A stretch of 64,000 nucleotides of DNA from Pseudomonadota bacterium (GTDB lineage Bacteria > Desulfobacterota > Desulfovibrionia > Desulfovibrionales > Desulfovibrionaceae): NCBI GenBank assembly GCA_023438245.1, contig JAEXRD010000091.1, positions 5,995 to 69,994 on the forward strand, written 5' to 3'. Under the pieces are notes generated by a model. It had not been told where the DNA came from, did not search any database, and saw only the letters and a program-made list of their open reading frames with translations. Both the position numbers and the translations under genes were made by a program. Below, piece after piece: positions 48,843 through 59,246 of this stretch; the stretch's first letter is position 1; each line of letters starts with the position of its first letter.

Positions 48843-49655
48843 ATGGCGGCACTGAATACCAACACCGATGCGGCGGTGCTCTCCGTCCGCAACATGAGCA
48901 TGAACTTCGGCGGCCTGCGGGCCCTGTCCGAGGTGGATCTGGACGTCCGCAAGGGCGAGGTCGTGGCCCTCATCGGCCCCAACGGCGCGGGCAAGACCAC
49001 CTTCTTCAACTGCATCACCGGCATCTACACCCCCACCGAGGGCGAGGTGCTGGCCTTCCCCCGCAACGGCAAGCAGAAGCGCATCAACGGCATGCGCACC
49101 AACCTGGTGTGCGAGCTGGGCATGGCCCGCACCTTCCAGAACATCCGCCTGTTCCCCTCCATGACCGCCCTTGAGAACGTCATGATCGGGCGGCACTGCC
49201 GCACCAAGGCGGGCATCCTGGGCGCCATCCTGCGCGGGCCTGCCACCCGGCGCGAGGAGCAGGGCGTGGTGGACGCCAGCTACGAGCTGCTGAAGAAGGT
49301 CGGGCTGGAGAAGTTCGCCAACGAGTACTCCCGCAACCTGCCCTACGGCGCGCAGCGCAGGCTGGAAATCGCCCGCGCCCTGGCCACCGAGCCCTTCCTG
49401 CTGCTGCTGGACGAGCCCGCCGCGGGCATGAATCCGCAGGAGACCCTGGAGCTCAAGGACATGGTGGTGCGCATCCGCCAGGAATTCGACGTCAGCGTGC
49501 TGCTCATCGAGCACGACATGAAAATGGTCATGAGCCTGTCCGACCGCATCTACGTCATGGAGTACGGTCGCATCATCTCCACCGGCACCCCCCGCGAAGT
49601 GAGCGAGGATCCGCAGGTCATCCGGGCCTACCTGGGCGAGGAAAGCGATGCTTGA
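48843..49655 (+). CDS. livG: Branched-chain amino acid ABC transporter ATPase LivG
   Basis: Product of 270 aa. Walker A GPNGAGKTTFFNCITG, ABC signature-like NLPYGAQRRLEIARAL (the LivG form, lacking LSGGQ Ser), Walker B LLLLDEPAAGMNPQET, and the switch His in LLIEHDMKMVM. The PAAGMNPQE sequence marks LivG. It starts 3 bp after livM and overlaps livF by 8 nt. Confidence 0.95.
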   Translation: MAALNTNTDAAVLSVRNMSMNFGGLRALSEVDLDVRKGEVVALIGPNGAGKTTFFNCITGIYTPTEGEVLAFPRNGKQKRINGMRTNLVCELGMARTFQNIRLFPSMTALENVMIGRHCRTKAGILGAILRGPATRREEQGVVDASYELLKKVGLEKFANEYSRNLPYGAQRRLEIARALATEPFLLLLDEPAAGMNPQETLELKDMVVRIRQEFDVSVLLIEHDMKMVMSLSDRIYVMEYGRIISTGTPREVSEDPQVIRAYLGEESDA

Positions 49656-50355
49656 GCTTAAGAATATCGACACCTTCTACGGCAACATCCAGGCCCTGCG
49701 CGATGTCTCCATCTCCATCGGCGAGGGCGAGATCATCACGCTCATCGGGGCCAACGGCGCTGGCAAGTCCACCACGCTCATGACCATCTGCGGCGTGGTG
49801 CCGCCCAAGCGCGGCGAGGTCGTGTTCCAGGGCCAGAACATCACCGGCCAGAGCCCGAACAAGATCGTGCAGCAGGGCATCTGCCAGGTGCCCGAGGGCC
49901 GCCTCATCTTCCCGGACCTCACGGTCCAGGAGAACCTGGACATGGGCGCCTTCCTCAGAAACGACAAGGGCGGCATCGAGAAGGACATGGAGCAGGTCTT
50001 CGGCCTGTTCCCCATCCTGAAGGAGCGCCGCAGGCAGCTGGGCGGAACCCTCTCCGGCGGCGAGCAGCAGATGCTGGCCATCAGCCGCGCGCTCATGGCC
50101 CGGCCCAAGCTGCTGCTGCTCGACGAGCCGAGCCTGGGCCTGGCCCCGCTCATCATCCGGCAGATCTTCGACATCATCAAGCAGATCAACCGCGAGAGCA
50201 ACACCACCATCTTCCTGGTGGAGCAGAACGCCAACCAGGCCCTGAAGGTGGCGCACCGCGGCTATGTCATGGAGAACGGGCGCATCACGCTCGAGGACTC
50301 CTGCGACAAGCTCCTTGCCAACGACGAGGTCAAGAAGGCATACCTGGGGCTCTAG
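49648..50355 (+). CDS. livF: Branched-chain amino acid ABC transporter ATPase LivF
   Basis: Product of 235 aa. Walker A GANGAGKSTTLMTICG, signature LSGGEQQMLAISRAL, Walker B LLLLDEPSLGLAPLI, typical LivF. ICQVPEGRLIFPDLTVQENL is the conserved Q-loop region. It completes the livKHMGF transporter. The gap to guaB is ~50 bp without a clear terminator, so some read-through into guaB is possible. Confidence 0.95.
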   Translation: MLELKNIDTFYGNIQALRDVSISIGEGEIITLIGANGAGKSTTLMTICGVVPPKRGEVVFQGQNITGQSPNKIVQQGICQVPEGRLIFPDLTVQENLDMGAFLRNDKGGIEKDMEQVFGLFPILKERRRQLGGTLSGGEQQMLAISRALMARPKLLLLDEPSLGLAPLIIRQIFDIIKQINRESNTTIFLVEQNANQALKVAHRGYVMENGRITLEDSCDKLLANDEVKKAYLGL

Positions 50356-50406
50356 AGCCCCCCGAAACCCCGGCGGCACCCCCCGCCGGGCAGAGATGAG
50401 GTGGAC

Positions 50407-51864
50407 ATGCAGGACAAGATTCTGGGCAAGGCGCTGACCTTCGACGACGTGCTGCTGGTTCCGGCGTACTCCGAGGTTCTGCCCGACACCGTGGACGTGA
50501 GCACCCAGCTCACCCCCGCCATCCGCCTCAACATCCCGCTCTTGTCCGCCGCCATGGACACCGTCACCGAGGCGCGCATGGCCATTTCCATGGCCCGCCA
50601 CGGCGGCGTGGGCGTGGTGCACAAGAACATGAGCATCCGCGACCAGGTGCGCGAGGTGGACAAGGTCAAGAAGAGCGAGTCGGGCATGATCCACGACCCC
50701 GTCACCGTCCACCCGGACGACAACGTGGGGAAAGTGCTCTCGCTCATGAGCGAATACCGCATCTCCGGCCTGCCGGTGGTGCGCGGCGACAAGCTGGTGG
50801 GCATCGTCACCAACCGCGACGTGCGCTTCGTCACCGAGATGAACACCCCCGTGGCCGAGGTCATGACCAGCCGCAACCTCATCACCGTGCCCGAGGGCAT
50901 CAGCGACGAGGAAGCCAAGCGCCAGCTGCACCAGAACCGCATCGAGAAGCTGCTGGTGGTGGACGAGGAGCACAAGCTCAAGGGTCTCATCACCATCAAG
51001 GACATCGACAAGGTCAAGAAATACCCCAACGCCTGCAAGGACGACAAGGGACGGCTGCGCGTGGGCGCGGCGGTGGGCGTGGGCCAGGACGGCCTGGCCC
51101 GGGCCGAGGCCCTGCTGCGCGCCGGGGTGGATTTCCTGGTGCTCGACAGCGCCCACGGCCATTCCGCCAACATCCTCAAGGCCACCCGCGCCCTGCGCGA
51201 CGCCTTCCCCGACGCCCAGATCATCGGCGGCAACGTGGCCACCTACGAAGGGGCCAAGGCGCTCATCGAGTCCGGCGTGGACACCGTGAAGGTTGGCATC
51301 GGACCCGGCAGCATCTGCACCACCCGCATCGTGGCGGGCGTGGGCGTGCCGCAGATCACCGCCATCTTCGAGGCCGGACGCGCCTGCCGCGAGGCCGGCA
51401 AGTGCATCATCGCCGACGGCGGCATCAAGTTCTCCGGCGACGTGGTCAAGGCGCTGTCCGCCGGTGCGGACACCTGCATGATGGGCAGCCTGTTCGCAGG
51501 CACCGAGGAAAGCCCCGGCGAGACCATCCTGTACCAGGGCCGCACCTACAAGATCTACCGGGGCATGGGCTCCATCGACGCCATGAACCAGGGCAGCAGC
51601 GACCGCTACTTCCAGGACAAGAGCAAGAAGCTCGTGCCCGAGGGCATCGTGGGCCGCGTGCCCTTCCGCGGCGCCGTCACCGAGAGCATCCACCAGCTGG
51701 TGGGCGGCCTGCGCTCCGGCATGGGCTACCTGGGCTGCGGCGACATCGAGTCGCTCAAGAAGAACGCCCGGTTCATCGAGATCAGCGCCGCCGGACTCAA
51801 GGAATCCCACGTCCACGACGTCATCATCACCAAGGAAGCCCCCAACTACCGCGTCGAGTCCTAA
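50407..51864 (+). CDS. guaB: Inosine-5'-monophosphate dehydrogenase
   Basis: Product of 485 aa from ATG 50407 (GAGGTGG site); GTG 50401 in frame is an alternative. It oxidises IMP to XMP, the first step to GMP. A TIM barrel is interrupted by a CBS pair (~95-205, [13 protein letters not shown]). The active-site Cys is in [19 protein letters not shown], and the flap has GSSDRYFQ. guaA follows by 23 bp, so the two GMP steps are made together. Confidence 0.97.
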   Translation: MQDKILGKALTFDDVLLVPAYSEVLPDTVDVSTQLTPAIRLNIPLLSAAMDTVTEARMAISMARHGGVGVVHKNMSIRDQVREVDKVKKSESGMIHDPVTVHPDDNVGKVLSLMSEYRISGLPVVRGDKLVGIVTNRDVRFVTEMNTPVAEVMTSRNLITVPEGISDEEAKRQLHQNRIEKLLVVDEEHKLKGLITIKDIDKVKKYPNACKDDKGRLRVGAAVGVGQDGLARAEALLRAGVDFLVLDSAHGHSANILKATRALRDAFPDAQIIGGNVATYEGAKALIESGVDTVKVGIGPGSICTTRIVAGVGVPQITAIFEAGRACREAGKCIIADGGIKFSGDVVKALSAGADTCMMGSLFAGTEESPGETILYQGRTYKIYRGMGSIDAMNQGSSDRYFQDKSKKLVPEGIVGRVPFRGAVTESIHQLVGGLRSGMGYLGCGDIESLKKNARFIEISAAGLKESHVHDVIITKEAPNYRVES

Positions 51865-51887
51865 GGGACCCGCGCCAGAGGCAGGCC

Positions 51888-53435
51888 ATGCAGCACGAAG
51901 AGAAAGTCATCATCCTCGACTTCGGGTCCCAGGTCACGCAGCTTATTGCGCGGCGCATCCGCGAGGCCGGGGTGTATTCCGAGATCCACCCCTGCACCAG
52001 CGACCCGGCGTTCATCAAGTCGCTGAACCCCAAGGCCCTGGTGCTCTCCGGCGGCCCCTCCAGCGTGCACGACGAGGGCGCGCCCCCGCTGCCCAAGGAG
52101 TATCTCTCCTGGGGCCTGCCCATCCTGGGCATCTGCTACGGCATGCAGATCCTGGCGCACACCCTCGACGGCGAGGTGACCCGCTCCAAGGACCGCGAGT
52201 ACGGCCGCGCGCAGTTCGAGGCCCTGGGCGACTGCCCGCTGTTCGACGGCGTGGAGGGCAAGGGGAACCTCACCGTGTGGATGAGCCACGGCGACCACGT
52301 GGGCCAGCTGCCCACGGGCTTTTCCTGCATCGGCAAGACCGCCAGCCTGGACCACGCCGCCATGTGCGACCCGGCCCGCAGGATCTACGCCGTGCAGTTC
52401 CACCCCGAGGTGGCCCACACCGACCAGGGCGAGCGCATCCTGTCCAACTTCCTGTTCAAGATCGCGGGCCTGAAGCCCGGCTGGACCATGGCCTCCTTCG
52501 TGGAGTCCTCCATCAAGGTCATGAGCGACCAGGTGGGCGACGGCAAGGTGGTGCTGGGCCTGTCCGGCGGCATCGACTCCACCGTGGCCGCCGTGCTGCT
52601 GCACCGCGCCATCGGCAAGCGCCTGTACTGCATCTTCGTGGACAACGGGCTTCTGCGCATGGGCGAGCGCCAGGAGGTCATCGGCTTTTTGGAGGAGCAC
52701 TTCGACCTCAACGTGAAGGTCGTGGACGCCAGAAGCGAATTCCTCGATAAGCTGAAAGGGGTCGAAGACCCCGAGCAGAAGCGCAAGATCATCGGCTACA
52801 CCTTCATCGAGGTCTTCGACCGCGAGGCGAAAGCCATTGAAGGCGTGCAGTTCCTGGGCCAGGGCACCCTGTACCCGGACGTCATCGAGTCCGTGTCCTT
52901 CAAGGGCCCCAGCGCGGTCATCAAGAGCCCCCACAATGTCGGCGGCCTGCCCGAGAAGATGAACCTGAAGCTGGTGGAGCCCCTGCGCGAGCTGTTCAAG
53001 GACGAAGTGCGCAAGGTGGCCTACGAGCTGGGCATGCCCGAGCACATCATCTGGCGGCATCCCTTCCCCGGACCGGGCCTGGCCATCCGCGTCATCGGCG
53101 AGATCACCGAGGAGCGCCTGGAGATCCTGCGCCAGGCCGACAAGATCGTGCAGCACGAGCTGCTCGCCAGCGACTGGTACCGCAAGGTCTGGCAGGGCTT
53201 CGCCGTGCTGTTGCCGCTCAAGACCGTGGGCGTCATGGGCGACGACCGCACCTACGAGCACGTCATCGCCCTGCGCATCGTGGACAGCATCGACGCCATG
53301 ACCGCCGACTGGTCGCGCGTGCCCGCCGACATCCTGGCGCGCATGTCCAGCCGCATCATCAACGAGGTCAAGGGCGTGAACCGCGTGGTGTTCGACATCT
53401 CCAGCAAGCCGCCCAGCACCATCGAGTGGGAATAG
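51888..53435 (+). CDS. guaA: GMP synthase (glutamine-hydrolysing)
   Basis: Product of 515 aa from ATG 51888. The class I glutaminase domain has the nucleophile Cys in GICYGMQIL and the His/Glu of [12 protein letters not shown]. The ATP pyrophosphatase part has the P-loop [16 protein letters not shown], and the C-terminal dimerisation part ends with [10 protein letters not shown], the family terminus. It converts XMP to GMP. The frame is open upstream into guaB but that is a shadow. Confidence 0.97.
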   Translation: MQHEEKVIILDFGSQVTQLIARRIREAGVYSEIHPCTSDPAFIKSLNPKALVLSGGPSSVHDEGAPPLPKEYLSWGLPILGICYGMQILAHTLDGEVTRSKDREYGRAQFEALGDCPLFDGVEGKGNLTVWMSHGDHVGQLPTGFSCIGKTASLDHAAMCDPARRIYAVQFHPEVAHTDQGERILSNFLFKIAGLKPGWTMASFVESSIKVMSDQVGDGKVVLGLSGGIDSTVAAVLLHRAIGKRLYCIFVDNGLLRMGERQEVIGFLEEHFDLNVKVVDARSEFLDKLKGVEDPEQKRKIIGYTFIEVFDREAKAIEGVQFLGQGTLYPDVIESVSFKGPSAVIKSPHNVGGLPEKMNLKLVEPLRELFKDEVRKVAYELGMPEHIIWRHPFPGPGLAIRVIGEITEERLEILRQADKIVQHELLASDWYRKVWQGFAVLLPLKTVGVMGDDRTYEHVIALRIVDSIDAMTADWSRVPADILARMSSRIINEVKGVNRVVFDISSKPPSTIEWE

Positions 53436-53470
53436 GCCTGGGGTAGCGAAACCATCAACGCGGAGAGAGC

Positions 53471-54871
53471 ATGCTCGGCACCACGGAAATTCTCGTCATC
53501 GCCATCGTCGGCATCATCGTCGTCGATCCCCGGAAGCTGCCCGACCTCATGAAGGGGTTGGGCAAGGCCCTGGCCGAGTTCAAGCAGATGAGCTCGGACG
53601 TGCAGGACAGCTTCCGGCGCGAGGCCGAGCGCGCGGACTTCGAGAAGCGAAAAGCCGAGGCCGAGGCCCAGCTCTTCAAGGAGGGCGAGGCCCAGACCCA
53701 GCCCGCGACCGAAACGCAGCCCCAGCCCGCGGCCGAGCCCGAGCCCCAGCCCCATCAGGACGAGGCTCCCGCGCAGCCCCCGGTGGAGCGCGACCCGGAC
53801 CTGGCGAACCGCATGCCCGAGCCGGAGCCGGTGGCCGTAGCGCACGCCGAAGCTCCTGCTGAAACTCCGGCGCAGTCGCTGGAGCCGTCTTTTGTCGAGC
53901 CAGCGCCTTCTCCGGCCCCGCAGGCCGCGCAGCAGGCCCCGCAGCCCGAGGACGAGCCCGCCGTGGAGGAATCCGCGCCCGCACCGGCGATTGCGCAGGA
54001 GTCCGCACCCGCCGTGGCCGAAGAGGCCCAGGCTCCCGCAGTTGCGGACGAGCCCCAGGCCCCGGCCGAGGCCGCGCCTCCGCCGCCCCCGCCGCCGCCT
54101 CCCACCGGCGACGACGCCGTGGGCGAGGGCGCCAGCGGGCGAATGACGCTCATCGGCCACCTGCAGGATCTGCGCAAGGGCCTGACCCGCAGCCTCTACG
54201 CCGTGGTGGCGGGCTTCTTCATCTGCTACGCCTTCGCCGGGCAGATGCTCAAGATCCTCATGCAGCCCATGCTCACCGCGCTCAAGCAGAGCCACTTCAT
54301 CTACACCATCCCCACCGAGGCCTTCTTCGCCGAGATGTGGATCGCCTTCATCGCGGGCATGTTCCTGTGCAGCCCCTACATCTTCTACCAGATCTGGAGC
54401 TTCGTGGCCCCGGGCCTGTACAGCCACGAGAAGCGCTGGATCATCCCCATCGCTTTGTGCTCCGCGCTGTTCTTCGTGTCCGGTGCGCTGTTCGGCTACT
54501 TCGTGGTGTTCCCCTTCGGCTTCGAGTTCTTCGCCAGCTACGCCAGCGACATCCTCATGTTCACGCCCAAGCTGGACGAGTACCTGGGTTTCGCGCTCAA
54601 GCTGCTGTTCGCCTTCGGCATCGTGTTCGAGCTGCCGCTGTTCATCTTCTTCCTGGCCCGGCTGGGCATCGTCAGCCACGAGGGCCTGCGCGCCAAGCGC
54701 AAGTACGCCGTGCTGGGCGCGTTCATCGTGGCCGCCGCCCTCACCCCGCCCGACGCCCTCAGCCAGACCATGATGGCCGTGCCGCTGGTGGTGCTGTACG
54801 AGGTGGGCATCTGGGGCGCGTACTTCTTCGGCAAGAAGAAGCCCAAGCCCGAACAGGCCGCCGAGGCCTAG
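53471..54871 (+). CDS. tatC: Fused TatB-TatC twin-arginine translocase protein
   Basis: Product of 466 aa in one uninterrupted frame. Residues 4-20 are a membrane segment followed by DPRKLPDLMKGLGKALAEFK and an amphipathic charged helix to ~70, the TatA/TatB pattern. An Ala/Pro/Glu linker follows (~75-215), ending in nine Pro. From ~225 it is TatC: MTLIGHLQDLRKGLTRSLYA, IPTEAFFAEMWIAFIAGMFL, then six membrane segments. tatB and tatC are normally separate genes. An internal ATG at 54143 could allow separate TatC, but has only a weak ribosome site. Needed for folded-protein export, including periplasmic hydrogenases. Confidence 0.92.
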   Translation: MLGTTEILVIAIVGIIVVDPRKLPDLMKGLGKALAEFKQMSSDVQDSFRREAERADFEKRKAEAEAQLFKEGEAQTQPATETQPQPAAEPEPQPHQDEAPAQPPVERDPDLANRMPEPEPVAVAHAEAPAETPAQSLEPSFVEPAPSPAPQAAQQAPQPEDEPAVEESAPAPAIAQESAPAVAEEAQAPAVADEPQAPAEAAPPPPPPPPPTGDDAVGEGASGRMTLIGHLQDLRKGLTRSLYAVVAGFFICYAFAGQMLKILMQPMLTALKQSHFIYTIPTEAFFAEMWIAFIAGMFLCSPYIFYQIWSFVAPGLYSHEKRWIIPIALCSALFFVSGALFGYFVVFPFGFEFFASYASDILMFTPKLDEYLGFALKLLFAFGIVFELPLFIFFLARLGIVSHEGLRAKRKYAVLGAFIVAAALTPPDALSQTMMAVPLVVLYEVGIWGAYFFGKKKPKPEQAAEA

Positions 54872-55003
54872 CGGATAATCCCGCAACGGGGCGCTGCGGT
54901 ACGGGGTTTGCAAGCCGCGAGGCTTGACAAGCCCGGCCCCTGCGTACAAGGGTTTCTTGCGGCGGGCGCCGCAATTCCGGGAACTTGCGCAAAGGAGGGG
55001 GCC

Positions 55004-55591
55004 ATGGCCAAACGCAGCGCGAAGCTGGCGCGCACCACCAAGGAAACCGACATCCGCGTGACCCTGACCCTGGAGGGGAAGGGCACCTGCGATATCGCCA
55101 CCGGTGTGGGCTTTGCCGACCACATGCTGACCCTCATGGCCTTCTGGGCCGGGTTCGATCTCACGCTCTCCTGCAAGGGCGACCTGCACATCGACGCGCA
55201 CCACAGCCTGGAGGACATCGGGCTGACGCTGGGCCAGGCGCTAGCCCAGGCCCTGGGCGACAAGGCGGGCATAACCCGCGTGGCCAGCGCCAAGGTGCCC
55301 ATGGACGAGGCCCTGGCCGAGGTGGTCATCGACCTCTCCGGCAGGCCCTATCTGGTCTACGCCGACGACCTGCTCCCGGCCCTCATCGCGGGGGAGGAGA
55401 AGGACGTGTGGCGCGAATTCTTCAAAAGCCTGGCGCAGCGCGCCGGTATGAACCTGCACATCCGCTACGAGTACGGCAAGAACGGCCACCACCTGCTGGA
55501 GGCCGCCTTCAAGGCCCTGGGCCTGGCGTTCAGGCAGGCCGTGGCCGTCACCCGCAGCGGAGCCACCAGCACCAAGGGGAGCGTTGACTGA
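55004..55591 (+). CDS. hisB: Imidazoleglycerol-phosphate dehydratase
   Basis: Product of 195 aa from ATG 55004 with AAAGGAGG; monofunctional, without the phosphatase domain of E. coli His[36 protein letters not shown] and [17 protein letters not shown] carry the two metal-binding HHxxE groups. It makes imidazole-acetol phosphate in histidine synthesis. Its TGA overlaps the next ATG by one base. A GCGA tetraloop hairpin and a TTGACA lie in the 130-bp gap upstream; a promoter there is not certain. Confidence 0.95.
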   Translation: MAKRSAKLARTTKETDIRVTLTLEGKGTCDIATGVGFADHMLTLMAFWAGFDLTLSCKGDLHIDAHHSLEDIGLTLGQALAQALGDKAGITRVASAKVPMDEALAEVVIDLSGRPYLVYADDLLPALIAGEEKDVWREFFKSLAQRAGMNLHIRYEYGKNGHHLLEAAFKALGLAFRQAVAVTRSGATSTKGSVD

Positions 55592-56238
55592 TGCGCACAC
55601 GCACGATTTCGACCGTTCTGGCCCTCGTGGGCCTGTGGACCCTGTCGCTTCTGGCCACGGGCTGCGCGCCCAAGGCCGTTGCCCCGCAGCCCAGGCCGCT
55701 GGGCAGCGTGGCCGTGGCCGCCTTCACCGCGCCCAAGTACAACTGGGAGCTCATCGCCGGGTACCTGCCCGAGGAAGGCAAGACCGTGAAGCCCGAGGTG
55801 CTGGCCAAGCTCGACGAGACCCTGAGCCAGAGCCTGCGCGCCCACGGCGTCAAGAACACGCTCACCCCGGCCCAGACCCGCCAGTGCCAGGAGATCGTGG
55901 TCTTCGAGCGCTCGAACAAGAGCCGCGAGTCGGCCTGGAGCTACTGGCTGAGCGTGGGCCGCTGCCTGCCCGCGGACTTCATCCTTGTGCCGCAGGTGCT
56001 GCGCTGGAAGGAACTGGGCGGCGGCGGCAACCCCGCCTCCGTGGTCATCGACCTGTACCTCATCGACGTGCGCGCCGAGCGCCTGGTGACCCGCTTCCAC
56101 TTCGACGAGACCCAGAAGGCGCTCACCGACAACCTGCTGGATCTGAACAAGTTCGTGCAGCGCAAGGGCGAGTGGGTGGAGGCCGACGTGCTGGCCAAGG
56201 AAGGCATCGAGGCCGGCCTGCGGGAGATGGGCCTGTGA
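55591..56238 (+). CDS. Lipoprotein of unknown function between hisB and hisA
   Basis: Product of 215 aa. A signal peptide ends in [10 protein letters not shown], a clear lipobox. The mature part shows [16 protein letters not shown], then [19 protein letters not shown] and [20 protein letters not shown], a pattern like lipoproteins with a TolB-N or GNA1162-type fold, but I cannot assign a family. It overlaps hisB by 1 nt and hisA by 4 nt, so it is certainly translated with both, though its role in histidine synthesis is not apparent. Confidence 0.8.
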   Translation: MRTRTISTVLALVGLWTLSLLATGCAPKAVAPQPRPLGSVAVAAFTAPKYNWELIAGYLPEEGKTVKPEVLAKLDETLSQSLRAHGVKNTLTPAQTRQCQEIVVFERSNKSRESAWSYWLSVGRCLPADFILVPQVLRWKELGGGGNPASVVIDLYLIDVRAERLVTRFHFDETQKALTDNLLDLNKFVQRKGEWVEADVLAKEGIEAGLREMGL

Positions 56239-56975
56239 TCCTGTTCCCCGCCGTGGACATCAAGGACGGGCGCTGCGTGCGCCTGTCCCAGGGCCGCGCC
56301 GACGCGGTGACCGTGTTCGGCGAGGACCCGGCGGAAATGGCGCTGGTCTGGGTGCGCCAGGGGGCCCAGTGGCTCCACGTGGTGGACCTGGACGGGGCCT
56401 TTTCCGGCGTGCCGCGCAACTTCGACTTGGTGAAGCGCATCTGCGCCGAGGCCAAGATCCCCGTGCAACTGGGCGGCGGCATCCGCGACATCGCCACCGC
56501 CAAGGCCTACGTCGACGCGGGCGTGTCCCGGCTCATCATCGGCACCATCGCCCTGGAGCAGCCGGAGCTGTTCGCCGAGCTGTGCGCCGCGCTGCCGGGC
56601 AAGGTCGGCGTTTCCCTCGACGCTGTGGACGGCAAGCTCAAAAGCCGGGGCTGGGTGGCCGACGCCGGGCTCATGGTCATGGAAGTGCTGCCGCGCATCC
56701 AGGCCGCCGGAGCCAGCTTCATCATCTACACCGACATCTCCCGCGACGGCATGCAGAGCGGCGTGAACCTGCCCGCGCTCAGCGCGCTGTGCGAGGCCAC
56801 CACGCTGCCGGTCATCGCCGCCGGGGGCGTGACCAACATGGACGACCTGAGGAACCTGGCCCCGCTGTGCGCCAAGGGCCTGCAGGGCGCCATCTCCGGC
56901 CGGGCCATCTACGCCGGGACCCTCGATTTCGCCGAGGGGCTGGCGTACACAAAGGGCTTGCAGAAGGCCGCCTAG
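56235..56975 (+). CDS. hisA: ProFAR isomerase
   Basis: Product of 246 aa from GTG 56235, overlapping the lipoprotein stop (GTGA). [17 protein letters not shown] holds the first catalytic Asp, [15 protein letters not shown] and [14 protein letters not shown] the second, and [11 protein letters not shown] and [13 protein letters not shown] the phosphate-binding loops. It isomerises ProFAR to PRFAR in histidine synthesis. A terminator follows. Confidence 0.96.
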   Translation: MILFPAVDIKDGRCVRLSQGRADAVTVFGEDPAEMALVWVRQGAQWLHVVDLDGAFSGVPRNFDLVKRICAEAKIPVQLGGGIRDIATAKAYVDAGVSRLIIGTIALEQPELFAELCAALPGKVGVSLDAVDGKLKSRGWVADAGLMVMEVLPRIQAAGASFIIYTDISRDGMQSGVNLPALSALCEATTLPVIAAGGVTNMDDLRNLAPLCAKGLQGAISGRAIYAGTLDFAEGLAYTKGLQKAA

Positions 56976-56999
56976 GGTTCTTGCCACACGACGAAAGAA

Positions 57000-57030
57000 G
57001 GGCCGCCCCCAATCGGGAGCGGCCCTTTTC
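57000..57030 (+). terminator. Intrinsic terminator after hisA
   Basis: GGGCCGC pairs with GCGGCCC (extended by CCC/GGG past one mismatch), followed by TTTTCC. It ends the plus-strand gua-tat-his stretch just before the converging sigma-54 activator gene. Confidence 0.85.
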
Positions 57031-57050
57031 CTTTGTCTTCCGTCCGGCTT

Positions 57051-58625
<1,575 letters not shown>

Positions 58626-58645
58626 GGTCGGTCCCTGGCCCCCCG

Positions 58646-59245
58646 CTACTCTTTCCAAGCCGCGCCCAGAGCCAGGGCCTTCAGGTTGGCCTCGGCCACC
58701 TTGGGCTTCATGGTGGCGCGGATGGTGGCCTCCAGCACGTCGTTGCCGAAGGGCAGGACGTTCATGGCGCACAGCGCGCCGAGCAGGGCGATGTTGCCGC
58801 TCTGCACCGCCCCGGCCTGCACGCCCAGGGTGCGGCAGGGCAGGAACCGCGCCGTGGCGCAGCGCGCGGTGATCTTGGCGCGGATGTCCTCGACCGGGGG
58901 CGCGATTTCCTTGCCCGTGGCCACGGAGAGCGGGGGCAGGCTCTCGGTGCTGGAGAGCACTAGGCCGCCGTTCTTCAGGTAGGGCAGGGCGCGCAGGGTC
59001 TCCAGCGGCTCGAAGCCGAGCAGGATGTCGGCCTCGCCCGGGCCGATCTTGGGGCTCTTGTAGCCGATGAGCAGGGTGGATTCCACCACGCCGCCGCGCT
59101 GGGCCATGCCGTGGATCTCGCCGGAGGTGACGGGCAGCCCGGCGGACAGGGCCGCCCGGGCCAGCAGGGTGGTGGCGGTGAGGGTGCCCTGGCCGCCAAC
59201 GCCGGTCATGAAGATGCGCAGCCGGGTCTGGTTCGTGGCGCTCAT
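58646..59245 (-). CDS. iorB: Indolepyruvate ferredoxin oxidoreductase, beta subunit
   Basis: Product of 199 aa from ATG 59245, 1 nt after the iorA stop, with AAGGGGG 9 nt upstream; an ATG at 59254 is possible but sits right on that site. MTGVGGQGTLTATTLLARAA and SGEIHGMAQRGGVVESTLLI are the gamma-type domain of 2-oxoacid:ferredoxin oxidoreductases. With IorA it oxidises aryl pyruvates from aromatic amino acids to aryl-acetyl-CoA, or runs in reverse. Confidence 0.94.
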   Translation of the reverse strand: MSATNQTRLRIFMTGVGGQGTLTATTLLARAALSAGLPVTSGEIHGMAQRGGVVESTLLIGYKSPKIGPGEADILLGFEPLETLRALPYLKNGGLVLSSTESLPPLSVATGKEIAPPVEDIRAKITARCATARFLPCRTLGVQAGAVQSGNIALLGALCAMNVLPFGNDVLEATIRATMKPKVAEANLKALALGAAWKE

Positions 59246-59246
59246 G

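Noticed and set aside
49618..51816. 732-codon minus-strand open frame
   Set aside because: Antisense shadow of livF and guaB; composition is His/Val/Ala-rich without family features.
51402..51887. guaA extended upstream into guaB
   Set aside because: The extension is the +1 shadow of guaB; the true N-terminus at 51888 matches the glutaminase domain.
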